DNA of 6,288 nt from Spirochaetaceae bacterium (GTDB lineage: Bacteria; Spirochaetota; Spirochaetia; Treponematales; Breznakiellaceae). The notes beneath the pieces are model-generated. The model ran no database searches. It was not told where the DNA came from and saw only the letters and a list, made by a program, of their open reading frames with translations. Below are positions 1 through 5,951 of this stretch, piece by piece (position 1 is the first letter of the stretch; every line of letters starts with the position of its first letter). A program made the position numbers and the translations under genes. Where the stretch lies: the NCBI GenBank assembly GCA_031258615.1, contig JAIRMP010000258.1, positions 1 to 6,288 of the forward strand. Reading direction: 5' to 3'.

Positions 1-729
1 CAGTTTTAACACTTCAAGGTTCTGTTCGGGGCTGAGTCCTCCAACCACAATCGCAAGGCGGTAAGGCGGGCAGGCGGCGGTTCCAAGCGCGGCGATCTTT
101 TCACGCAAAAAATTGTCCCAGCTTTCGTGGTACAGAATGTCAGGCGAGGCCGGGAAGTAGGCGGTTTTGTTGGAGGAGCCGCCGCCTTTCGCGGCAAACA
201 GGAAACGGTAACAAGACGGGGCGGCGTTTTCCGGCACGGCCTCGATATGGATTTGGGCGGGAAGGTTGGTTCCCGTGTTGTACTCGTCAAAAAAAGAGGC
301 TGGGGCAAGAAGGGAGGCGCGGAGGCGGTGTTTTCTGTACGCCGCGCCTATCCCCTTTTCAAGCGAAGCCCTGTCGTCCCCACCCGTTGCCACATTCTCA
401 GACTTCCACGCGTAGACGCAGGCCGTGCCGGTATCCTGACATAGCGGCAGGCGGCCTTCCGCCGCGACGACGGCGTTGTCGAGCAGATCGCGTATCAAAG
501 CCCTCTCGCTTTCCGTTGTGCCTTGCTTGCCGCAGGCGGCGGCAAGCAAGGCCAGATGCGTTCTCCTGTAAAAAAAAGCAAGCCGCCGGAAGGCCTCTTC
601 CGACAAGGCTTCCAGAGCGGCGGGCGGGACTAGCAAGCGGCCATCCCGCAAAACGGGCTTTTGAGCCGTCTTTAAAGCGGTAAATTCTGTTTTTGCAAAA
701 CTCCCGCCTATAAGCGGCTCTACATACAT
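1..729 (-). CDS. fumA: Fumarate hydratase class I, fused FumA/FumB type (N-terminal 243 residues; runs off the left edge)
   Basis: This enzyme interconverts fumarate and malate in the cytoplasm using a [4Fe-4S] cluster. The frame is open from the ATG at 729 through base 1, so the C-terminal half lies outside the window. Visible motifs match E. coli FumA closely: LPLCQDTGTA (residues 94-103, with cluster ligand Cys97), YNTGTNLPAQI (150-160), AKGGGSSNKT (180-189), and LGTAACPPYRLAIVVGG (215-231, with second ligand Cys220). The third cluster cysteine of the family would lie beyond the edge. The Cys97-Cys220 spacing (123) is close to that in E. coli (about 119). The NTGTNLPAQ and GGGSSNKT wording points to the single-chain type rather than the split alpha/beta type. 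The start follows the DUF4139 stop by 13 bp. An AGG lies directly against the ATG, so no well-spaced ribosome site is visible and translational coupling is likely. A 14-bp perfect inverted repeat lies inside the gene at 520-552. Family identity is firm; the exact substrate is inferred. Confidence 0.94.
   Translation of the reverse strand, partial: MYVEPLIGGSFAKTEFTALKTAQKPVLRDGRLLVPPAALEALSEEAFRRLAFFYRRTHLALLAAACGKQGTTESERALIRDLLDNAVVAAEGRLPLCQDTGTACVYAWKSENVATGGDDRASLEKGIGAAYRKHRLRASLLAPASFFDEYNTGTNLPAQIHIEAVPENAAPSCYRFLFAAKGGGSSNKTAYFPASPDILYHESWDNFLREKIAALGTAACPPYRLAIVVGGLSPEQNLEVLKL
520..552. repeat. 14-bp perfect inverted repeat inside the fumarase gene
   Basis: The left arm is GCCTTGCTTGCCGC (520-533), the loop is AGGCG (534-538), and the right arm is GCGGCAAGCAAGGC (539-552). 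All 14 pairs match. In the fumarase frame it covers residues about 60-70 (LLAAACGKQG), a variable stretch between the N-terminal helices and the first cluster cysteine. Aligned by eye to E. coli FumA, this stretch has the same length, so the palindrome adds no residues. No T-tract follows in the mRNA direction, so it is not a classical terminator. Confidence 0.9.
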
Positions 730-742
730 CCTGGCGTTAAAT

Positions 743-2857
743 TTACAGTTCCAGACCGTTAAGGTATTCCTTGTAGGCGGCTTCCGTTTCTTCGACGGAA
801 CGGCGGGCCGCGTCTATCGCGTCATTCTGGGCGTCTATCGCGGCGTCCTGATCGGCAAGGCGGCCCAGGTATTCCTGCCCCCTCTCGCTTTCCACGCCTA
901 CAGCCTCAAGATTGTTCCGTATCCGTTCCTCGTCCGCCACAAGCCTGACGCGCCGCATCTCCGCGTCGCTGAGTGTTTTGGCCGCCTCGTCCGCGGCCTG
1001 TTTAAGCGACAGCGCCCTGGAGAAGGCGTCCCTTACCTTGGCGGGAATCTCGGAGTTTGTCGAGAAGGCGGCGAAGGCAGCGTCGTTAAGATGGGACAGC
1101 GTTATCGTCTCGGATACCGGCGTTTCCTCGCTGACGGTAAAATCGAGCGTCGCCCCCGCCGCAATGTTCCGCGTAAACCGGTACAACGAGGATGTCTGTT
1201 CATCGGAAGATGCCGGGGTCGTCAGTACCGCGTCTCGCGTTATCGGATGTTCAATTATCAGCTTTTTGGCGGCTGAACCGGCGTTCCGTATCGTGTAGGT
1301 CTTTTCGTTGACATTTTTGCGGGAAAGGGTCATCAACCCCTTACTGACAGTTACCGCCGCTATCACGCGCTTGAACGATGAGGTTACGCTGCCTGAAACG
1401 GAAAGGTCGTCCCCGTAAGAAATTATCCGTTTTTCGCCTTCCGGCAGGAATTCAAGCAGCGCGTCCCCCGCGTATACCCCGCCGTCGAACACCGTTATCG
1501 GGCCGGCAGGCAGCTTCATCCCTGTATTGTTCGTAAGCTGGGCGCTGATCGCCGGGTGTATCACGCCGCCTGAAAGCGCCCTCTGCCCGGAAAATACGAG
1601 CGTTTTTTCCGCCGTTACCGGCCCCTCAACGAGCGGAAGCATCGCGCTCTGCTGACGGGCAAGGGTAACCGGCCTTTTTAGCGTGAATTCAAACTGATCG
1701 CCTGAATCCGCGCCCCGCGCCGTGTCAAGCACGCCGCCGGCGACAGCCGCCTGAGCCCGTGGCCGTGCCATATCAGCGGAATTCCGCGATACCCAGCGCC
1801 CGTCAATCAACTCCATCGTACCGGCCATCCCGGGTTCCGGTCTGGCGGCAAATTCCATGCTGTCTTCCATCACCATAGCTTCATTACGCGCCATTTTGTA
1901 CGCCGCGCCGGAATCGGCGGCTGTGCCGTAGCCCGACTCGTAAGTCTGCGCCTCCGCCGCGCCCGCTATTGCCAGCGGGAGGACGGGGCGGTTTACATAG
2001 TGGGGCGGGTACAGGTTCTGGATGAACGAGACCGGCCTGCCGGTAACGAGCGAGATTTCCACGTCCGTCCAGTCTATATCGCCGTCGTTGTCGATTATCG
2101 CCCAGCCCTGCAAAAAAGGCTTGGCGCTGTTCAGGTCGAGACGGTACGAAACCTTCCAGACAGGCGACGGAATCACGTAACTAAGGCTTACCTCACGCCG
2201 GGTCCTGCCGGGCAGGGCTATGTTCAGCGTTTTTACGCCGGAATTGTTCGATGAACGGATTATGTCGAGGGCGCGCGCCATATCAGCGTTTATCGCGGCG
2301 TTTCTGAACGTAAAGGACTGAATATCTTTGAGTTTTATCAGGCGCACGCCGCTTGCTGTGGAAATCGTTAGCGCGGGTTCGCCTGTATTTTCGCCGCCCC
2401 GCAGGAAGGCCGGCGGAATTTCAACCGCCAGTATCCTGCCGTCAACCGTTACCGGCGCGACAACCGAGGCGGAAGTTGTTATCTGAATATCCTCGCCCCG
2501 CAGCGAGGCCAAAATTTCCGCTATGCCGGGGTTGCCGGCAAGGTTTATCCTGAGGCTCTGCAAGGTGCGGATAAGCGTTGTTTCTGACTGGTACGTGATG
2601 GCGGGGGAGCTTGCCTCCGGGTCGTTTATCACGAGGGATTTTAGCGCGTCATTCACCGCGTTACCGTTAAAGTTCAGGGTCAGCGCGGCATTGGGATCGA
2701 CTGACCCCCGGTGTTCAAAGTAACCGACGCCGGACGAAAATATGCTTATTTTCCTCAACGGCAAGAGCCGGGCTTCGTCCGCCGCACTCTGCGCGAACAG
2801 ACAGACCGGAAACATACAAAACAAACACAAACAAATTCTTTTTCGTAAAACAGTCAT
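743..2857 (-). CDS. Exported DUF4139 domain protein with C-terminal coiled coil
   Basis: A 704-residue protein of unknown function. Residues 1-22 form a typical signal peptide: a basic start (MTVLRKR), a hydrophobic core rich in Cys, Leu and Phe, and probable cleavage after CLFA. An N-terminal beta-rich region (about 30-190) leads into a DUF4139-like domain, with the marker YVIPSPVWKVSYRL at about 227-240 and WAIIDNDGDIDWTDVEISLVTGRP following. A Met-, Ala- and Gly-rich low-complexity insert spans about 295-385. Beta-rich sequence resumes to about 605, and residues 606-704 are charged and heptad-like, probably a coiled coil. The family includes proteins annotated as MuiA-like (mucoidy inhibitor), but the DUF4140 N-terminal half is not evident here. 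The start is ambiguous: GTG at 2860 and ATG at 2857 are adjacent, and a strong GGAGGG lies 5 and 8 nt upstream respectively. I chose ATG. The protein probably acts in the periplasm or at the cell surface, in the same operon as Fe-S genes. Confidence 0.85.
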   Translation of the reverse strand: MTVLRKRICLCLFCMFPVCLFAQSAADEARLLPLRKISIFSSGVGYFEHRGSVDPNAALTLNFNGNAVNDALKSLVINDPEASSPAITYQSETTLIRTLQSLRINLAGNPGIAEILASLRGEDIQITTSASVVAPVTVDGRILAVEIPPAFLRGGENTGEPALTISTASGVRLIKLKDIQSFTFRNAAINADMARALDIIRSSNNSGVKTLNIALPGRTRREVSLSYVIPSPVWKVSYRLDLNSAKPFLQGWAIIDNDGDIDWTDVEISLVTGRPVSFIQNLYPPHYVNRPVLPLAIAGAAEAQTYESGYGTAADSGAAYKMARNEAMVMEDSMEFAARPEPGMAGTMELIDGRWVSRNSADMARPRAQAAVAGGVLDTARGADSGDQFEFTLKRPVTLARQQSAMLPLVEGPVTAEKTLVFSGQRALSGGVIHPAISAQLTNNTGMKLPAGPITVFDGGVYAGDALLEFLPEGEKRIISYGDDLSVSGSVTSSFKRVIAAVTVSKGLMTLSRKNVNEKTYTIRNAGSAAKKLIIEHPITRDAVLTTPASSDEQTSSLYRFTRNIAAGATLDFTVSEETPVSETITLSHLNDAAFAAFSTNSEIPAKVRDAFSRALSLKQAADEAAKTLSDAEMRRVRLVADEERIRNNLEAVGVESERGQEYLGRLADQDAAIDAQNDAIDAARRSVEETEAAYKEYLNGLEL

Positions 2858-2865
2858 CACAAAAT

Positions 2866-2871
2866 CCCTCC
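2866..2871 (-). promoter_or_regulatory. Ribosome binding site of the DUF4139 gene
   Basis: GGAGGG on the minus strand is the strongest Shine-Dalgarno match in the window. It sits 8 nt before the ATG at 2857 and 5 nt before the GTG at 2860, so both starts are compatible. This gene therefore has its own initiation site within the operon. Confidence 0.8.
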
Positions 2872-2899
2872 AAAAAATTATTTTTTCGCGCTATCCCTA

Positions 2900-3490
2900 T
2901 TAAACCCCGTAAATATGGGCGTACTCGTGGAAAAGCTCCATAGCCTTGTCCTTGCACTCGCCGCAGCCCGTTCCGATTTTTGTCGCCGCCTGTAGGTCTT
3001 CCCATGTCCGCGCGCCGTTCTTGAAAGCGTTCTCTATGTCCTTGTTCGTGATGCCTATGCAGTGGCAGATTTCCACAGCTTCCTCTTTCAGCATACCGGC
3101 CCTGCCTGTCTTTTCAAGGTAGTCGTCAATGGCGGCGCGCAGAGCCTTGTCGCCAAGCACGGAACAGTGAATCTTGTTGTCAGGCAGCCCGCCCAGCTTT
3201 TTTACCAGGTCTTCGGGCTTGATGTTGTACGCGTCCCTGATGTTCATACCCTTGATCGTCTCGGAAAGCACACTGGTCGAAGCTATCGCGCTCGCGCAGC
3301 CGTAAGTCTTCCAGCGTACATCCTCGATGATGTCGTTTTCTATCTTGAGCAGCATCAGCATCTGATCGCCGCACTTTATATTTCCCGTAATTCCCCGCCC
3401 GTTATTGTCGAAAGTCTGTTCACTTTCCAGCAGCACATTCTGCGGGTTTGAAAAATGTTCTTTTACCGTATCTGAATAAAGCCAATCCAT
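2900..3490 (-). CDS. nifU: NifU-type Fe-S cluster scaffold, two-domain form (IscU-like plus Bfd-like [2Fe-2S])
   Basis: This is the scaffold on which Fe-S clusters are built from sulfur supplied by NifS, before transfer to target proteins. The N-terminal IscU-like domain (about 1-127) has the three scaffold cysteines Cys40 (KCGD, with the conserved Asp42), Cys65 (YGCASAIASTS) and Cys109 (KIHCSVLGDKALRAAI). The second domain (about 135-190) is Bfd-like, with Cys142/Cys144 (ICHC) and Cys176/Cys179 (GTGCGEC), matching the permanent [2Fe-2S] site of Azotobacter NifU. At 196 residues it lacks the C-terminal Nfu (CxxC) domain of the roughly 300-residue NifU. The stop is a clean TAA at 2900, followed by the next gene's ribosome site, so this looks like a natural short form rather than a frameshift. 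The start ATG at 3490 has AGGAG 8 nt upstream. It lies 17 bp after nifS. A role in general rather than nitrogenase-specific assembly is inferred, since no nif structural gene is visible. Confidence 0.95.
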   Translation of the reverse strand: MDWLYSDTVKEHFSNPQNVLLESEQTFDNNGRGITGNIKCGDQMLMLLKIENDIIEDVRWKTYGCASAIASTSVLSETIKGMNIRDAYNIKPEDLVKKLGGLPDNKIHCSVLGDKALRAAIDDYLEKTGRAGMLKEEAVEICHCIGITNKDIENAFKNGARTWEDLQAATKIGTGCGECKDKAMELFHEYAHIYGV

Positions 3491-3507
3491 AATTTTATCT
3501 CCTAAAT

Positions 3508-4710
3508 TTACATAGAACCTATGTTACAGCAGCCCACCGTTGACATGGCGCGTAAGCGCGAAATTATAGGCGGTATCGTCTCCAAACAAAAGTCTATGTC
3601 TTCCTCCGTATTGCCCCAGCCCAGGCTGAAACGTATGGAACCGTGGGCAAGCTCCGGCCACACGCCTATCGCCATCAGCACGTGGGACGGGTCCAGGCTG
3701 CCTGACGCGCAGGCGGAACCGGTGGACGCCTCTACGCCCTTCAAATCCATAGACAGCAGTATCGCTTCGCCTTCAGCGCCGGGAAACGAAACGTTCAGCG
3801 TATTAGGCAGCATATACTCCGGGTGTCCGTTAATCTTTATCGTTGGCACCTTGGCAAGGAGCCCCTCCCTCAGCCTGTCACGCAGCCCCCCTATCTTTTT
3901 GCCGTACTCAGGGAGTTCCTTTTTGGCGAGTTCCGCCGCCCTGCCGAAACCGAGTATGCCGATATTGTTGTAAGTTCCCGCCCGCATACCATCCTCCTGA
4001 TGACCTCCGTGAATCAACGGGTAGAACGGCGCTTTTTTACGTATGTACAGCGCGCCAACACCTTTTGGCCCGTAAATCTTATGCGCGGACAGCGTAAGGT
4101 AGTCAACGCCAAGCTCATCGACATCAAGCTGTACCTTGCCGGCGGCCTGCGTCGCGTCCGTATGCACCCACGCGCCCGCTTCCTTCGCCAAGCGGGCAAT
4201 CTCCTTGATGTCCTGTATCGTGCCTATTTCGTTGTTCGCCATCATCACGGAAACAAACAGCGTCTTCTCGTTCAGGGCAGCCCTGTAGGCGTCCATCTTG
4301 ATCCTGCCATACTCATCTACCGGTAAAAAGGTTACGTTCATCCCCAGTGACTTGAGGTACGAGGCGGAATTCAGCACACAGGGATGTTCTATCGCCGTCG
4401 TTATTATGCCGGTACGCCCCTCCGTCAGAACGGCGCCGTTAGGCGCGCTTGAGAGGCGGCGCATCGTCTGAAACACTGTGTTGTTCGATTCGGAGCCGCC
4501 GGAAGTAAAGATTACGTCCCCGGCGACGGCGCCGACCAGCGCGGCGACGGCCCGCCTCGCCTCCTCCACACGGGCGCGGGCCAGCCGTCCCGCTTCGTGC
4601 ATACTGGAAGCGTTCCCGTATATATCAAAATCCTCGATAATCGCGTCACGCACCTCGCGGCGCAACGGCGTGGTCGCGTTATAATCCAAATAGACATGAC
4701 GTAATTGCAT
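3508..4710 (-). CDS. nifS: NifS-type (group I) cysteine desulfurase
   Basis: A PLP enzyme that converts cysteine to alanine and passes the sulfur as a persulfide to the NifU scaffold. The 400 residues are the normal family length. Visible landmarks are the start YLDYNATTP (7-15), TSGGSESNN (69-77), the conserved His109 in IEHPCVL, NNEIGTIQ (159-166), HTDATQAAG with PLP-contacting Asp185 and Gln188, the PLP lysine Lys211 in SAHKIYGPKG, GGHQEDGMRAGT (235-246), and catalytic Cys334 in STGSACASG. The C-terminus ends in a short tail containing Cys-Cys (394-395). The ATG at 4710 is preceded by GAGGT about 5 nt upstream and begins with the normal family N-terminus. It is the first gene of the leftward operon, with nifU following after 17 bp, and a sigma70-type promoter lies about 60 bp upstream. 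Group and reaction are clear. The choice of nifS over iscS rests on the NifU partner and the group I layout. Confidence 0.96.
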   Translation of the reverse strand: MQLRHVYLDYNATTPLRREVRDAIIEDFDIYGNASSMHEAGRLARARVEEARRAVAALVGAVAGDVIFTSGGSESNNTVFQTMRRLSSAPNGAVLTEGRTGIITTAIEHPCVLNSASYLKSLGMNVTFLPVDEYGRIKMDAYRAALNEKTLFVSVMMANNEIGTIQDIKEIARLAKEAGAWVHTDATQAAGKVQLDVDELGVDYLTLSAHKIYGPKGVGALYIRKKAPFYPLIHGGHQEDGMRAGTYNNIGILGFGRAAELAKKELPEYGKKIGGLRDRLREGLLAKVPTIKINGHPEYMLPNTLNVSFPGAEGEAILLSMDLKGVEASTGSACASGSLDPSHVLMAIGVWPELAHGSIRFSLGWGNTEEDIDFCLETIPPIISRLRAMSTVGCCNIGSM

Positions 4711-4748
4711 TTTTACCTCAACACAAATGTTTTAACCCGGAGCACAAT

Positions 4749-4765
4749 TCCTAGATAGTCTAAGA
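4749..4765. promoter_or_regulatory. Imperfect palindrome at the predicted nifS transcription start (candidate operator)
   Basis: The minus-strand sequence is TCTTAGACTATCTAGGA, an inverted repeat with 6 of 8 arm positions matched (core TAGA, 3 nt, TCTA). It overlaps the start site predicted from the promoter at 4770-4798, where a repressor would block transcription. Fe-S operons are often controlled by Rrf2/IscR-type regulators, but I do not see a clear consensus match, so the regulator is unknown. Confidence 0.3.
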
Positions 4766-4769
4766 TTAA

Positions 4770-4798
4770 AATATATAAAGTTTTGCGGTTTCTGTCCA
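4770..4798 (-). promoter_or_regulatory. Sigma70-type promoter of the nifS-nifU-DUF4139-fumA operon
   Basis: On the minus strand, the -35 element TGGACA (4798-4793; 5 of 6 to TTGACA), a 17-bp spacer, and the -10 element TATATT (4775-4770; 5 of 6 to TATAAT). Transcription would begin near 4763, giving a leader of about 53 nt before the nifS ATG. The surrounding DNA is AT-rich compared with the genes. This is a sequence match only, and the assumption is that the host uses a standard housekeeping sigma factor. Confidence 0.6.
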
Positions 4799-4825
4799 TT
4801 AACCCGGATGGTATCTGAAAATGAC

Positions 4826-4859
4826 AGGCCGCCGGCGGCCTTTGACGTACACCGGCGGC
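4826..4859. terminator. GC palindrome between rsmE and nifS (possible terminator or structured RNA)
   Basis: The 16-bp sequence AGGCCGCCGGCGGCCT (4826-4841) is a perfect palindrome, 20 bp past the rsmE start-side of the operon gap and about 40 bp downstream of the rsmE stop. A second CCGGCGGC at 4852-4859 can instead pair with GCCGCCGG at 4828-4835 (8 bp, 16-nt loop), so two mutually exclusive folds exist. In the rsmE direction the palindrome is followed by TGTCATTTTC, a poor T-tract. It may end rsmE transcription, but it is not a canonical Rho-independent terminator. Confidence 0.4.
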
Positions 4860-4879
4860 GTGGAGTTCAGTGCTGATTG

Positions 4880-5650
4880 TCAGTAACGGAAGCGTCTTGC
4901 CGTTTCCAGCGCGGCGACTGCGGCCACACAGGCCGTTTCGGTACGGAGGGAACGGCTACCCAGGGACAGGCGCTTAAAACCGGCGCCGGCAAGCAGATGC
5001 CGTTCCCGCTCCGACCAGCCGCGTTCCGGGCCTATGGCAAGCACGGCCGGCCCCGGGGCAGGCCGCCCGTCACCAAAACTGCCGTCCGGATCAACATTGT
5101 CGCAGGCTATGAGGTTGATACCGCCGCCCGCCTCCTCCTGTAGTGACTTTTCCAGCCAGTCCTTTAACGAAAAGAATACGTCAAGCTGGGGCAGCACCGT
5201 GTCCCGCGCCTGAACCGCCCCTTCAATCAGCGCCGTGCGCGCCCCGCCATCATTCAGCAGCGTTGTTTTGAGGTAATTTCTGTCACCGAGTTCGCAGCCA
5301 GTTAGGTGTATCGCCTTGACGCCCATGGTTGAAAGGTCGCGGAGCAGGCGGCGCGTCTGTATGGGGCGCGGAAAACCGACAAGCACCGTTATATCCAGGC
5401 GCGGCGGCGGGTCTTCCGTCAGATTTAGCGAAACAACCAGGTCACCTTCCCCGGTAAACGCCTCTATGCGGCCTTTACCGCGCTTCCCGCCCAGAATTCC
5501 CGCGGCAAATTCGTCCCCGGCCTTCTTGTGCAGGGTTTTTACCAGGTGTACGGCGCGCCCGTCCCGGCAGGCCAGCCTGCACCAAACGTCCGCTCCGCGG
5601 TAGTGTCCCGGCAGCGCGGCCTCGTTCTCTTCGAAAAGGATCAGGTTCAC
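4880..5650 (-). CDS. rsmE: 16S rRNA (uracil-1498-N3)-methyltransferase RsmE
   Basis: This SPOUT-family enzyme transfers a methyl group from SAM to N3 of U1498 in 16S rRNA. The 256 residues are close to the E. coli length (243). The N-terminal PUA-like part (about 1-75) includes GRAVHLVKTLHKKAGDEF (31-48). The trefoil-knot methyltransferase part follows, with TMGVKAIHLTGCE (108-120), the SAM-loop LAIGPERGWSERE (204-216), and LSLGSRSLRTETA (228-240). GPERG and LGSRS differ from the common GPEGG and LGPRI wording, which I take as a subgroup variant rather than loss of function. The start must be the GTG at 5650: the frame has a TAG four codons upstream and no other start between. The Shine-Dalgarno is weak (GGGTAG at 5667-5662). 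A 9-codon ORF ends on the start codon. The gene stands apart from nifS by 169 bp. Confidence 0.95.
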   Translation of the reverse strand: MNLILFEENEAALPGHYRGADVWCRLACRDGRAVHLVKTLHKKAGDEFAAGILGGKRGKGRIEAFTGEGDLVVSLNLTEDPPPRLDITVLVGFPRPIQTRRLLRDLSTMGVKAIHLTGCELGDRNYLKTTLLNDGGARTALIEGAVQARDTVLPQLDVFFSLKDWLEKSLQEEAGGGINLIACDNVDPDGSFGDGRPAPGPAVLAIGPERGWSERERHLLAGAGFKRLSLGSRSLRTETACVAAVAALETARRFRY

Positions 5651-5880
5651 CGGTTCATGCTACCCGGACGCCGCATAAAAAAAAAGGAGTGCGGACAGCC
5701 TCTCGACTTACGCCCGCCAGAGTGTACGAAGCTATCCAGCCCGCCATCCGTCTACCTGCGCACCCTCGACCGCGCCTGGAAATGACAACGGGCCATAAAC
5801 GCTTGTATAAAAAAATGATTTAATCTATACTGCCGGCATGTTCTTGGTAACATCCAAACATACAGACAAAAAGCACAGCG
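5651..5880. other. Intergenic region upstream of rsmE
   Basis: No recognisable gene. It holds, from left to right, the short rsmE leader, a run of nine A (5677-5685), a GC-rich stretch with two direct copies of GCCCGCCA (5712-5719, 5739-5746), and AT-rich sequence with a rightward promoter candidate. In the rsmE direction a weak stem (GCGGGC at 5717-5712 with GTCCGC at 5696-5691, one G-U pair) precedes the T9 run, so an attenuator or terminator is possible. I tested the stretch for a tRNA-like fold by eye and found no T-loop sequence. A 42-codon rightward frame (5657-5785) is open, but it has no ribosome site and no family I recognise. Confidence 0.5.
5803..5831 (+). promoter_or_regulatory. 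Candidate rightward sigma70-type promoter facing the hairpins and repeat array
   Basis: The -35 element TTGTAT (5803-5808; only TTG is conserved), a 17-bp spacer, and the -10 element TATACT (5826-5831; 5 of 6). The predicted start is near 5838, exactly at an ATG (5838-5840). A transcript would carry the three hairpins and the heptamer array. The -35 element is weak and the region is AT-rich, so a chance match is possible. Confidence 0.35.
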
Positions 5881-5901
5881 ACAAGCCGCTTTGCGGCTTG
5901 T
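5881..5901. repeat. Hairpin 1 (9-bp perfect stem, TTT loop)
   Basis: Arms ACAAGCCGC (5881-5889) and GCGGCTTGT (5893-5901) flank the loop TTT. It is the first of three adjacent perfect hairpins leading into the heptamer array. In the leftward direction a TTTTT run begins about 8 nt past the stem, so a weak terminator role is conceivable. Confidence 0.95.
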
Positions 5902-5903
5902 TT

Positions 5904-5926
5904 GGAGTTTTGCGAAGCAAAACTCC
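5904..5926. repeat. Hairpin 2 (10-bp perfect stem, GAA loop)
   Basis: Arms GGAGTTTTGC (5904-5913) and GCAAAACTCC (5917-5926) flank the loop GAA. The tip GCGAAGC is a heptamer known to form an exceptionally stable DNA mini-hairpin. It starts 2 nt after hairpin 1. Confidence 0.95.
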
Positions 5927-5951
5927 CTGGCAAAGGCGCAGCCTTTGCCAG
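5927..5951. repeat. Hairpin 3 (11-bp perfect stem, GCA loop), abutting the array
   Basis: Arms CTGGCAAAGGC (5927-5937) and GCCTTTGCCAG (5941-5951) flank the loop GCA. It follows hairpin 2 with no gap. It could extend to 13 pairs by taking CC at 5925-5926 from hairpin 2 and GG at 5952-5953 from the first array unit. The loop is again of the G-N-A type. Confidence 0.95.

Noticed and set aside
6..308. Leftward 100-aa ORF and rightward ORFs at 127-444 and 387-683
   Set aside because: They lie in other frames of the fumarase gene, whose frame is open from 729 to base 1 and carries clear family motifs.
2715..3005. Leftward 96-aa ORF bridging nifU and the DUF4139 gene
   Set aside because: It lies out of frame over the ends of two well-supported genes, which have their own ribosome sites.
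1..4710. Nitrogen fixation locus
   Set aside because: nifS and nifU alone do not indicate nitrogenase; no nifHDK, nifE/N/B or regulators are in the window, and such pairs often serve general Fe-S assembly.
5686..5765. tRNA or known small RNA upstream of rsmE
   Set aside because: A long-range 7-bp closing stem (5687-5693 with 5759-5765) exists in the leftward RNA, but there is no T-loop, anticodon arm or recognisable SRP RNA tetraloop; the 65-nt loop makes it weak.
5657..5785. Rightward 42-codon ORF upstream of rsmE
   Set aside because: Third codon positions are moderately GC-rich, but there is no ribosome site, it begins opposite the rsmE leader and no family is recognisable.
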